Shown: in pieces, positions 10,245 through 17,194 of the stretch | How positions within the stretch are numbered: the stretch's first letter is position 1 | Layout of the letters: every line of letters begins with the position of its first letter | Origin: Nitrososphaerota archaeon | GTDB lineage: Archaea; Thermoproteota; EX4484-205; JAAOZO01 | NCBI GenBank assembly: GCA_011605715.1 | Contig: JAAOZO010000025.1 | Span: 1-20,863 of the forward strand | Length of the DNA stretch: 20,863 nucleotides | Reading direction: 5' to 3' | Notes under the pieces: generated by a model | What the model was told of the DNA's origin: nothing | The model's database searches: none | The model's input: only the letters and a program-made list of their open reading frames with translations | Translations under genes and position numbers: made by a program

Positions 10245-11399
10245 CTTTTCCGGCTGTTTCTCAATTTTCCCTATTCGCTCACCCACAACTACTTGAATAC
10301 CTAGACTAGCAGACTTGTCAAGCAATCTTTGAGTTACGACTCCATCGAACACGAGATATTTTACGTTGTCGTGTTGATCTAGTTTTTCGTATAGTTCACC
10401 TATTGGTATTTCTTCGATAACATTCCCGTTCTCGTCCAAAAGTAACGAAGTTAGCTTACCCTTAATTTGAGCTACCTTTTCCTTTAAAAGCATTATCTGC
10501 TCTTTTGATAACTGTAATAGTTTCTTCTGCGAAGTTGTTGCAGAAAGATACTCTTGTAAAGGTAAAGCTTTGTTAAGAAGTTCTAACGCTTCAGAAGGAG
10601 AAAGCTCTTCAACTTCCTTACCTTTTGGTGCTACCGCAACATAGTCAATTTTTGCATTCAGCCTAAGAAGTTCTTTAAGTATCATTTCTCCAACTCTATC
10701 TCCATCTACGAAAGCAGTCACTTTTTTCTTTGTTTTTGTCAGCTCAACTAAAGATTGAGAAATGTTTACACCATTTGTAGCAACTATGTTTTTTATTCCG
10801 ATTGAGAGAAGAAGAGCAACGTCGGCTCTTCCCTCAACAACAATTAACTCCTCAGAGCTATCAACCTCTGGCCCAGCAGGCAGTTCATCTGGACCCCAAC
10901 TTACAGGCTTTGCAGACTCAGCTTTTTCCATTACTGTAGAGAGCGCTTTTGATTCTTCAGTTTTTCTAACAGCTTTCCATTTTACCATTATTTCTTGAGC
11001 CCGCTTCAAAATTTCTTTTCTCTTTTTCTCTCTAAAGTCTTCAATTTCTACCAGCGAAAAACTAGCATTATAAGGTCCCACCTTTTCGATACTTTCAATA
11101 GAAGCGGCGATTAAGGCAGTTGTAGCCTGATCCAAAGAAGAAGGGACTGTAGCTATGCCAGTAGTTTTATTGTTCTCTGCTTTTAGATCCACGTCTATTC
11201 GGCCTACTCTTCCAGATTTCTGTAGCTTTTTGAGGTCGAGGGTTTCATCGAACAAACCTTCAGTTTGGCCAAATATGGCACCTATAACATCATGTTTTTG
11301 TGGGGGTTAATCCCTTTCCACCACACCTTCGACCTCAAATTTTATCTTTATAAGATACTTAAAGTAGGGACCTCCATGAGCCTCAGACTCTGTGGTCAA
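10200..11399 (-). CDS. dnaG: DnaG (archaeal DnaG-type primase/exosome subunit), interrupted by an 18-nt BHB-type intron
   Basis: Archaeal DnaG, a Toprim protein that binds the RNA exosome and has primase activity in some species. Exons run 11399-11316 and 11297-10200; the spliced product is 393 residues. Unspliced, the frame meets TAA at 11307-11309. After removal of 11298-11315 the N-terminus reads FEVEGVVEKHDVIGAIFGQ, then TEGLFDETLDL, the conserved family N-terminus in register. The Toprim core shows IVVEGRADV (E183) and FVDGDRVGE (D226, D228). The TTG at 11399 is chosen because GAGGTGAT, a full match to the 16S tail, ends nine bases upstream, and an in-frame TAA lies just before it. A TATA-like box at 11441-11450 fits a start near 11420. 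The alternative is a pseudogene or sequencing error, which the exact folding and frame repair make unlikely. Confidence 0.88.
11298..11315 (-). other. Candidate 18-nt protein-gene intron in dnaG
   Basis: On the transcript GTGG (11321-11318) pairs perfectly with CCAC (11303-11300). Between them are bulge AAA and hairpin GGG-ATTAA-CCC. An A-run (11299-11295) follows as the second bulge, then CAT, which can pair weakly with the GTG upstream. Cutting after the second base of each bulge removes 18 bases, including the in-frame TAA. The joined codons read GTG GAA AAA CAT GAT. Because both junctions lie in A-runs, one-base shifts give the same message. The outer helix is weak and the second bulge looks 5 bases long, so it is a relaxed motif. 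Confidence 0.82.
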
Positions 11400-11440
11400 A
11401 GTTTAAGCATCACCTCTTGTACCTATTATTTGACAAGTAA

Positions 11441-11450
11441 GCTTTTTAAG
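11441..11450. promoter_or_regulatory. Near-palindromic TATA element between dnaG and the small Toprim gene
   Basis: GCTTTTTAAG reads as CTTAAAAAGC on the other strand. For dnaG it predicts a start near 11420 and a 20-base leader with a Shine-Dalgarno site. For the plus-strand gene it predicts a start near 11472. Confidence 0.45.
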
Positions 11451-11463
11451 GCTTTAGTTCCAT

Positions 11464-11913
11464 TTGCATCTTGTTAAGCGGCAGTTGTTCCAGAAGAACT
11501 ACAACAAGAGGATAAACTTCGACGACGTAAGCAAAATCATGAAGCTTGTAGAGTATTTAATTTCACTTGATGAAAATAGTATGATACTAGTAGAGGGTAA
11601 AAAGGATGCAGTCGCGCTTAAAAGCTTAGGAACTAAGGCTGAAATTCTCCAAGTTAAAGGAAGAGATTTCTCAAAGCTAATATGCAAGCTGCAAGAGGAA
11701 GAAAAGCGCAGAAGAGTGATAATAATGCCTGACTTTGATAGAAAAGGAGAAGAAAAATACCGACAATGGTCTAAAGCTTTAAGAGGAGTTACAGATGTTG
11801 ACTACTTTACTTGGAAAAAATTAAGAGTACTTGTTACGAGAAATGTTAAGGACATAGAGGGGCTTCCAAGGTTAATTGAAAAAATCAAATACTCAACTTT
11901 AGCTCGACCCTGA
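11464..11913 (+). CDS. Small Toprim-domain protein (UPF0292 / RNase M5-like)
   Basis: A free-standing Toprim domain, the metal-binding fold shared by primases, topoisomerases and RNase M5. Motifs: MILVEGKKDAVAL with the catalytic-type Glu (E44 from the TTG start), and VIIMPDFDRKGEE with the paired Asp (D90, D92). The basic C-terminus could contact nucleic acid. Length (149 residues or fewer) fits the archaeal UPF0292 group, whose function is not established to my knowledge. The start is uncertain: TTG at 11464, TTG at 11485 and ATG at 11539 are in frame, and promoter spacing (predicted start near 11472) favours one of the later two. It is divergent from dnaG, another Toprim gene. Its last codons overlap the hairpin of the structured RNA at 11902-12064. 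Confidence 0.8.
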   Translation: MHLVKRQLFQKNYNKRINFDDVSKIMKLVEYLISLDENSMILVEGKKDAVALKSLGTKAEILQVKGRDFSKLICKLQEEEKRRRVIIMPDFDRKGEEKYRQWSKALRGVTDVDYFTWKKLRVLVTRNVKDIEGLPRLIEKIKYSTLARP

Positions 11914-12064
11914 CAATTGGTCTCATCGGGGGCTTAGGCCCATCCTCTCCAACCTCTTAAAGTCGAGCCGTGGCTGGCTTTCCCCATTCTGGGTACTCCG
12001 CCCTCATTGCTGGATCTTCCGCCTCGGTAGGATCCGCTTTGAATGGGGTGTTCCAACCAGCCAC
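11902..12064 (-). ncRNA. Unassigned structured RNA, two domains
   Basis: Domain 1 (11970-12064) is closed by an 8-bp perfect helix GTGGCTGG/CCAGCCAC, then an internal loop, an 8-bp helix CCCCATTC/GAATGGGG, and two small hairpins (GGATC/GATCC and GGG/CCC). Domain 2 (11902-11968) is closed by GCTCGAC/GTCGAGC with inner TTGG/CCAA and GGGC-CTAA-GCCC. It is much more GC-rich than its surroundings, as stable RNAs are in this genome. A TATA-like box at 12086-12095 is centred 26-27 bases before 12064, exactly where domain 1 begins, favouring the minus strand. A T-run at about 11877-11883 could end it. I cannot match it to 5S, SRP RNA or box C/D RNA. Domain 2 has an H/ACA-like pocket but no clear ACA box. 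The strand is inferred. Confidence 0.6.
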
Positions 12065-12085
12065 AAAAGTAAGAAGAAAGGAATC

Positions 12086-12095
12086 AATATTTTAA
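12086..12095 (-). promoter_or_regulatory. TATA box for the structured RNA at 11902-12064
   Basis: TTAAAATATT on the minus strand with the standard spacing to 12064. The region from here to 12258 holds nothing else I can support. Confidence 0.5.
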
Positions 12096-12258
12096 TTTTT
12101 GCTTCCCTTGAGAGGCTAAGAAGGCTTAGTTTTAGAATCAGAAAAAATGCGACCTTTCTTAAGGTGACGGTAGCTTAAAGCTTTTTTTAGAAAGAGGATA
12201 AGGACGATAATATGAACAACGCTTACTTTAAAGGTATAAGCTATTATAGTACGAAACC

Positions 12259-13905
12259 CTATAAAATAAGCTTTTCTAAGTTAAGCTCCCAGACAACGGT
12301 TGGATTACGTACTCCTTCTTCCAGTAAGTTATCAGGATTGACTTCTCCAATTATACCTACGAATAAATCGTTAACTTTGATTCGTGCGCTACGCCCTTCT
12401 AAAAAATTATCGAAGTTAAACGCCTCTAGTTTTGGCTCATTTCCTGTCATGCTTTTTATAAACCAGAATAGTCTCATGTAGCCTTCTCCAAGATCAATCC
12501 TATCGTCGGAAATTGCAGCAGCGATGTTTGTAAATTCATGAACCTTTGAGTTCACAGCTACGGCGACTCGTCCAACTTCAAACACCTTATGTGGAAGAGA
12601 AGCATGTGCGCTTCGCCTTATTGAACTAAGAAGTCCAGGGATAAGAGAAGGTCTAACAGAATCATAACCTTCTATTGATGGATTCTCAAGTTCTATGACT
12701 TTTGAACCCAGATTGTAGTTCCATTTGTTAGCTTTTTGAAGTGAACAAAGAAAAGGCGTTACTACTTCTTGAAATTCCATACCGACCATAACTAGCTTAG
12801 CTTTTCTTTCAAGTATTTTTTTCTCACTTGGTCTACCAGTTGTTTTCATTAAGTAACTTTCAGGAACAAGGTTATTGTAACCAAAAGCAATAGCAACATC
12901 TTCTATAACATCAACACTACTAAACACGTCTCTCCTATAGATGGGAACTTTCACTACGACTTCACCGCCAACTAAGTTTGCTTCGAACCTAACAGACCTA
13001 AGCAATCTGATGATCTTTTCGCTTTCTAGCTCTAGCCCAAGATTTTTCTTTACATCCTCTGGAGAAATCCTTAATTCTTTATTCTTATCGTTTGGTAAAG
13101 TAATAGAGCTGGTGCTTTTATCTACCACTTTTACCCACTCTATGCCATATCCGCGCTCGCATAAAGAGGTAGAGAGAACAACAAGAGCATCTTCAACCCT
13201 TACTTTACTTAAGCCAGTAACATCAATAAATATGTTTTTTGTATTCTCGGTAACTCTACTTTGTTCTCCATTTATTATTGGAGGCATAGAAAGAATATTT
13301 CCCTTTTCGTCTTCAAGAATTGGAGCTTCATCATTTGGTATTATGCTTCTAAATTTCTTTCCCTGTTCAGTAATTTCTAGAATTTCTTTTCCATTCATTT
13401 CATTTTTATACCCAAGTGGCACAAAGACGATATCTCTTAACTTCATGACTTTGTAAAATATTTTTCTTCCAAGCTTATCAAGATCATATGTGCCCATAGA
13501 AACGAGCTTTCTTCTTTGGCCGATTCCATCGTGAAGTTTATCCTGTAACTGCATCATTTGAACTATACTTTCATCGTCTAATTTTAGATTGCTAACTACA
13601 GCGGACATTATGAATGGTCTTATGAGCTTTACACTTTCATCAGCTATAACCTCAACATCTGAAATTTTTGTTTCAAACTTTCTAAGACCCTCCTCAACAC
13701 CAAGTAAGCCCTTTAATGTTCTAGAAATCCCTTCTGAACTAAAGTGATCGGGCCTATCTGAAGTAACTTCTAGCGTCCAAATATTGCCCTCTATACTCTC
13801 GATATTGCATTTAGCATTAGGAAGTACTTCCTTTATTTTGTTGGGATCAAAACTTTTTCCAATTAGACTAATTAAGTCCTCATAATTAATTTTTATGGTT
13901 GGCAA
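12259..13905 (-). CDS. pheT: Phenylalanyl-tRNA synthetase beta subunit (archaeal type)
   Basis: Structural and editing subunit of the (alpha-beta)2 enzyme that charges tRNA-Phe. At 548 residues it has the short archaeal/eukaryotic length, without the N-terminal tRNA-binding-like extension of bacteria. Visible landmarks: TLEVTSDRPDHFSSEGISR (about 48-67), the B3/B4 editing region, a B5-type domain around IVSPEDVKKNLGLEL-like sequence (RISPEDVKKNLGLELES), and the C-terminal catalytic-like core with ENPSIEGYDSVRPSLIPGLL. It starts with TTG two bases after the pheS stop; GAGGTGAG inside the pheS 3' end lies 8 bases upstream, indicating tight translational coupling. Cotranscribed with coaD and pheS. 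Confidence 0.96.
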   Translation of the reverse strand: MPTIKINYEDLISLIGKSFDPNKIKEVLPNAKCNIESIEGNIWTLEVTSDRPDHFSSEGISRTLKGLLGVEEGLRKFETKISDVEVIADESVKLIRPFIMSAVVSNLKLDDESIVQMMQLQDKLHDGIGQRRKLVSMGTYDLDKLGRKIFYKVMKLRDIVFVPLGYKNEMNGKEILEITEQGKKFRSIIPNDEAPILEDEKGNILSMPPIINGEQSRVTENTKNIFIDVTGLSKVRVEDALVVLSTSLCERGYGIEWVKVVDKSTSSITLPNDKNKELRISPEDVKKNLGLELESEKIIRLLRSVRFEANLVGGEVVVKVPIYRRDVFSSVDVIEDVAIAFGYNNLVPESYLMKTTGRPSEKKILERKAKLVMVGMEFQEVVTPFLCSLQKANKWNYNLGSKVIELENPSIEGYDSVRPSLIPGLLSSIRRSAHASLPHKVFEVGRVAVAVNSKVHEFTNIAAAISDDRIDLGEGYMRLFWFIKSMTGNEPKLEAFNFDNFLEGRSARIKVNDLFVGIIGEVNPDNLLEEGVRNPTVVWELNLEKLIL

Positions 13906-13907
13906 CC

Positions 13908-15371
13908 TTAAGACTCACCTCGAAGTTCTAGAAGATCTATGGTTCTAAGCTTTCTTATGTCGTCTATGCCTAAGGCAATCATAGCAAGTCTATCAAACCC
14001 AAGGCCCCACGCGGCAACTTGAAAATCAACGCCTACTGCTTTTAAAACTTCTGGCCTAAACATACCGGCGCCACCCATCTCGATCCAGCCAAGTTTTTCA
14101 TGTTTTGCTACTATTTCAACGCTAGGTTCAGTAAAAGGAAAGTAAGAAGGTACAAATTTTATCTCAGCGAACCCAACCTTCTTATAGAACTCATCCAATA
14201 TACCAAGAAGATGCCTAAATGTTACACCATAGTCGCCCATGATACCCTCAATCTGTTTAAATTGGATATGATGAGTAGCATCAATAACATCACTCCGAAA
14301 CACATCAGAAATTACGAACATTTTTATTGGAGGTTTTTTCCTTTCAAAAAGAAATCTTGCAGATACACAAGTTGTTTGTCCTCGAAGCACAAGTCTCGAA
14401 GCAACGTCTTCACTCCAAGGTTCACCATAAGTTTTCTCATGAAGCTCCTTAACTACTTTTACATTTTCAGTAAAGTTCAGTGAAGTTTTTAAGTTTTTGA
14501 GGCGATATGTATCAAAAAGTTCTCTAGCGGGATGATTTTGCCTTTGAAATAAGACATCAAAAACCCAAAATTCTGGTTCTATAAAGGGGCCATCACTTTC
14601 TTCAAAGCCCATTCCTACCAAAATTTCTCGAATTTTTTCTTCAAAAGAATAGTAAGGATGGAGACTTCCACCATAGTATTTTTTTGGTTTTGCTTCTAGG
14701 TTGTACTTCTTTATCTTTTTCTTTTTCCATTCGCCGCTTAGCATGTCGTAGGAAGAAATAACTTTAATTTCTTGAGGCTCAAAACCGATTTTTTCTAGCT
14801 TTTGTGCTTCTTCTTTTCCCTTCTCAGTTAGTTGTACAATGCCATCTTTCTTTACTTCGATTGTTAACAAGTTTCTTCGAACTAAGACGTCTGTCACTTT
14901 CTTTATATCTTCGCTTTCCTTTATTACTTCAGCACCATGAAATAGTTGAATAATTTTTTCATCTTCTCCAACTTCTGGCACTTTACTAACGATTAGCTTT
15001 CCTTTTTGTATGTAACCCCAGTTTTTTTCTTTTATCCATTTTAATCCTATGGCTACTTCTTCTTTACTTAAGCCTAGCTTATAAAGCGAACTTACATCCA
15101 ACTCGCCGCAGCTTCCAATAAGGTTTACGATTCTTCTTTCAGGAAGTCCTTGCTTCAGATAAAGCTTTCCTTCTTCTGTTAGTTTTAGGAATCTTTCCTC
15201 AGTTTCTCTTAAATCTAAAAAACCAGAATTTTTTAAAGCTTCGATAACACTGAACAGCCCTTCTTGAGTAACTTTAAGATCCTTTGCTAATTGGCTTATC
15301 CTAGCTTCTTTATTCTCTAGTAAAAATTCAAGAATCTTTTTCTGAATCTGTGAAAGCTCAAAACTACTCAT
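13908..15371 (-). CDS. pheS: Phenylalanyl-tRNA synthetase alpha subunit
   Basis: Catalytic subunit of PheRS, a class II synthetase. The first about 200 residues contain repeated winged-helix modules (for example QIQKKILEFLLENKEARIS), typical of archaeal and eukaryotic PheS, which contact tRNA. The catalytic core follows: LHPYYSFEEKIREILVGMGF (about 237-256), motif 2 FRSDVIDATHHIQFKQIEG (about 358-376), and motif 3 GLGFDRLAM (about 456-464). EMGGAGMFRPEVL (about 431-443) is the phenylalanine-pocket segment. At 487 residues it is of normal archaeal length. It begins 13 bases after coaD ends and is directly followed by pheT. Confidence 0.97.
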   Translation of the reverse strand: MSSFELSQIQKKILEFLLENKEARISQLAKDLKVTQEGLFSVIEALKNSGFLDLRETEERFLKLTEEGKLYLKQGLPERRIVNLIGSCGELDVSSLYKLGLSKEEVAIGLKWIKEKNWGYIQKGKLIVSKVPEVGEDEKIIQLFHGAEVIKESEDIKKVTDVLVRRNLLTIEVKKDGIVQLTEKGKEEAQKLEKIGFEPQEIKVISSYDMLSGEWKKKKIKKYNLEAKPKKYYGGSLHPYYSFEEKIREILVGMGFEESDGPFIEPEFWVFDVLFQRQNHPARELFDTYRLKNLKTSLNFTENVKVVKELHEKTYGEPWSEDVASRLVLRGQTTCVSARFLFERKKPPIKMFVISDVFRSDVIDATHHIQFKQIEGIMGDYGVTFRHLLGILDEFYKKVGFAEIKFVPSYFPFTEPSVEIVAKHEKLGWIEMGGAGMFRPEVLKAVGVDFQVAAWGLGFDRLAMIALGIDDIRKLRTIDLLELRGES

Positions 15372-15384
15372 TTCTTGCGCTAAA

Positions 15385-15915
15385 TTACTTCTTGTCCATT
15401 ATTAGCTTTTTTCCGTCTCTACCTATTTCCCCAGAACGTATTCTACTTGAAGAAACAAAGCCACCACCTTCGGCAGCAACCATTGGAACAATTACTATCT
15501 CTAAAGTGTTGAGGCCTCTTTCTCTTCTTATTTTGTTTATTTCAAAGGCGGATTCGATTGTATCCATTGTAACGAATATAGATTCTAGTTCTCGATCCTC
15601 TATTGCTGGGCCGTATTTATCTTCTATCATAACAACTTCAAAACATAATTCCTCTTTAAAACTTTCAAGAAAGCGTTTTACTCTTTCTACTCTAACGTTG
15701 AAACTTTCAACATTATGACCCTTATACTTTTTTGCAAACTCATCGCTTGTAACCCCAACTATGACCTTCTTACACATTTTAGCAGCAAAGGTTAATAATC
15801 TCTCGTGGCCTACATGAAACTCATCAAAGGTTCCACCCACAGCACCCTTATTGTAAGTTTTCTTAAGCTCAACCTTTATATTTTCTATGCTCAACTTCTG
15901 GTCTTGGAACAACAT
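15385..15915 (-). CDS. coaD: Phosphopantetheine adenylyltransferase (archaeal PPAT)
   Basis: Converts 4'-phosphopantetheine and ATP to dephospho-CoA, the fourth step of CoA synthesis. It belongs to the nucleotidyltransferase superfamily: GGTFDEFHVGHERLL carries the HxGH-type motif, and SSSRIRSGEIGRDGK near the C-terminus is the ISSTxIR-like nucleotide-binding motif. The length (176 residues or slightly less) matches archaeal/eukaryotic-type PPAT rather than the shorter bacterial enzyme. The ATG at 15915 overlaps the ATG of the divergent methionine aminopeptidase, so an internal TTG at 15894 (MSIENIKVEL) is a credible alternative that still leaves the full catalytic domain. First gene of the coaD-pheS-pheT run. 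Confidence 0.93.
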   Translation of the reverse strand: MLFQDQKLSIENIKVELKKTYNKGAVGGTFDEFHVGHERLLTFAAKMCKKVIVGVTSDEFAKKYKGHNVESFNVRVERVKRFLESFKEELCFEVVMIEDKYGPAIEDRELESIFVTMDTIESAFEINKIRRERGLNTLEIVIVPMVAAEGGGFVSSSRIRSGEIGRDGKKLIMDKK

Positions 15916-16786
15916 GGACCATACTAAAAACTTTTCTGACCAAGAAGAAGACTACTACATTCAGGCTGGAAAAATGGCAAGAAAAATAAGAAAAATCTTC
16001 GAAAATAAGGTTAAAGAAGGAATAAAAGTTCTCGAACTCTGTGAAGCTATAGAAAACGAAATAGAAGAGCTCGGAGGAAAACCAGCATTTCCCTGTAATA
16101 TAGGAATAAACGACGTTGCAGCGCATTACACAGCAACACCAGAAGACTCTACTGTGATACCACCTGGAGCATTAGTAAAGGTTGACTATGGAGTTCACCT
16201 AGAAGGCTACATAGTAGATACTGCTTTTAGTGTAGCTTTATCAAATACAGACAAAAAGATAGTTGAAGAAGTAAACAGAGCACTTGAAGAAGTAGTAAAG
16301 GGAATAAGAGTAGGAGATAAGATATCAAGAGTAGGAGAAATAGTAGACAATGTTGCGAGGGAGGCGGATTTCATAGTTATATCTAACCTTCATGGTCACG
16401 AAATAAAAAGGTTCAACTTACACTCAGGTTTGTCGATTCCAAACGTTCCAAATAAAATCAACGCTAGATTTGCAAATGGTATGGTTGTGGCTATAGAACC
16501 ATTTTTCACTTACAGCTTTGGAAAAGGCTATGTAGAAGAAATTCAAACGACTTTAATATTTAAATTGTCATCTTTGAACAGAGCACCAAAAGAGATTAAA
16601 GATTATTTTTCTAGTCTGCCTTTTTGTGAAAGATGGATTAGAAAAAAGAAACTTGACCCAAGTATCGTGAAGAAAATACCTTTGGTAAAGTACAACGTTC
16701 TAGTTGAAGCAGGAGGCGCACCAGTAGCACAACGAGAAACAACTTTAATGTTTTCAGACGATAAGGTTATTGACCTTGTTGCTTAA
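15914..16786 (+). CDS. map: Methionine aminopeptidase, type 2 (archaeal)
   Basis: Removes the initiator methionine from nascent proteins; a pita-bread-fold dinuclear metalloenzyme in the cytoplasm. All five metal ligands are visible: D91 (KVDYGVH), D102 (YIVDTAF), H162 (LHGHEI), E195 (VAIEPFF) and E275 (VAQRETTLMF). H71 (VAAHYT) is the conserved substrate-contacting histidine. The type 2 insertion lies between residues about 216 and 262. The length of 290 residues is normal for archaea. I chose ATG 15914 (MDHTKN) over a TTG at 15887, because the added residues have no family counterpart and run deep into coaD. It is convergent with the zinc-ribbon gene, overlapping it by 20 bases. Confidence 0.95.
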   Translation: MDHTKNFSDQEEDYYIQAGKMARKIRKIFENKVKEGIKVLELCEAIENEIEELGGKPAFPCNIGINDVAAHYTATPEDSTVIPPGALVKVDYGVHLEGYIVDTAFSVALSNTDKKIVEEVNRALEEVVKGIRVGDKISRVGEIVDNVAREADFIVISNLHGHEIKRFNLHSGLSIPNVPNKINARFANGMVVAIEPFFTYSFGKGYVEEIQTTLIFKLSSLNRAPKEIKDYFSSLPFCERWIRKKKLDPSIVKKIPLVKYNVLVEAGGAPVAQRETTLMFSDDKVIDLVA

Positions 16787-17186
16787 CAAGGAACTCTTTT
16801 TTTAAGTAAATTCCTTCAATCAGCATAGGAGTTTCTGAATTGCACTTAGGGCATTTATCGCCTCTACCGAAAATAAAGTCCCCTTCCTTAAACAACCTTT
16901 CTGTTCTATAACCACAATTCTCACATATTTCAACAGTAACTACCCGTGGACCAAGAGACAACACTGCTGGTAATGAAAGGCGACGTCTTATCTTGTTTAT
17001 GTTGTATGCTACTAGAGCAAAACCTAGAATGCCTAGCGAAAAAGACATAATTCCATTTATTGTTTTTCCTGAGCTAACTTCACTAACGCCATTGAAGATT
17101 AGAGTTATAGAGACAAAAAGCAAAAAGCCTAAAAGAAAGAAAAACAAGGATATGTTTATGTCGTACTTTTCTGAAGTTTTTTCCAT
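16767..17186 (-). CDS. Small membrane protein with two transmembrane helices and a zinc ribbon
   Basis: A protein of about 139 residues without a family name I can give. Two hydrophobic helices (ISLFFFLLGFLLFVSITLIF and, after GKTINGI, MSFSLGILGFALVAYNI) are followed by basic KIRRRLS, suggesting a cytoplasmic C-terminal domain. That domain has a CxxC-(about 22)-CxxC pair (CENCG and CPKCN), a typical zinc ribbon. The ATG at 17186 is preferred because AAGGTGAT lies 7-8 bases upstream; a GTG (17198) and an ATG (17195) overlapping the previous stop are also in frame. It follows the DUF1512 gene with this overlap and is probably translated with it, so the two may act together at the membrane. Confidence 0.75.
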   Translation of the reverse strand: MEKTSEKYDINISLFFFLLGFLLFVSITLIFNGVSEVSSGKTINGIMSFSLGILGFALVAYNINKIRRRLSLPAVLSLGPRVVTVEICENCGYRTERLFKEGDFIFGRGDKCPKCNSETPMLIEGIYLKKEFLVKQQGQ

Positions 17187-17194
17187 TTTTAACA

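Noticed and set aside
11307..11309. Stop-codon read-through or recoding in dnaG
   Set aside because: The codon is TAA, not the TAG or TGA used for pyrrolysine or selenocysteine. Read-through would insert six extra residues (stop position plus PPQKH) into a conserved segment, whereas removing 18 bases gives the exact family length.
11320..11410. A second intron at the very start of dnaG, from CTTAAA/TTTAAG pairing around a large loop
   Set aside because: The internal loop sizes do not fit a BHB, and the TTG at 11399 with a full Shine-Dalgarno match already explains translation.
11265..11477. A plus-strand frame opposite the 5' part of dnaG
   Set aside because: No recognisable protein; it is antisense to the dnaG N-terminus and promoter.
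11902..12064. 5S rRNA or SRP RNA at this site
   Set aside because: No SRP domain IV core, wrong length and helix order for 5S, although a short CCGA...CGGAAG stretch briefly resembles 5S helix III.
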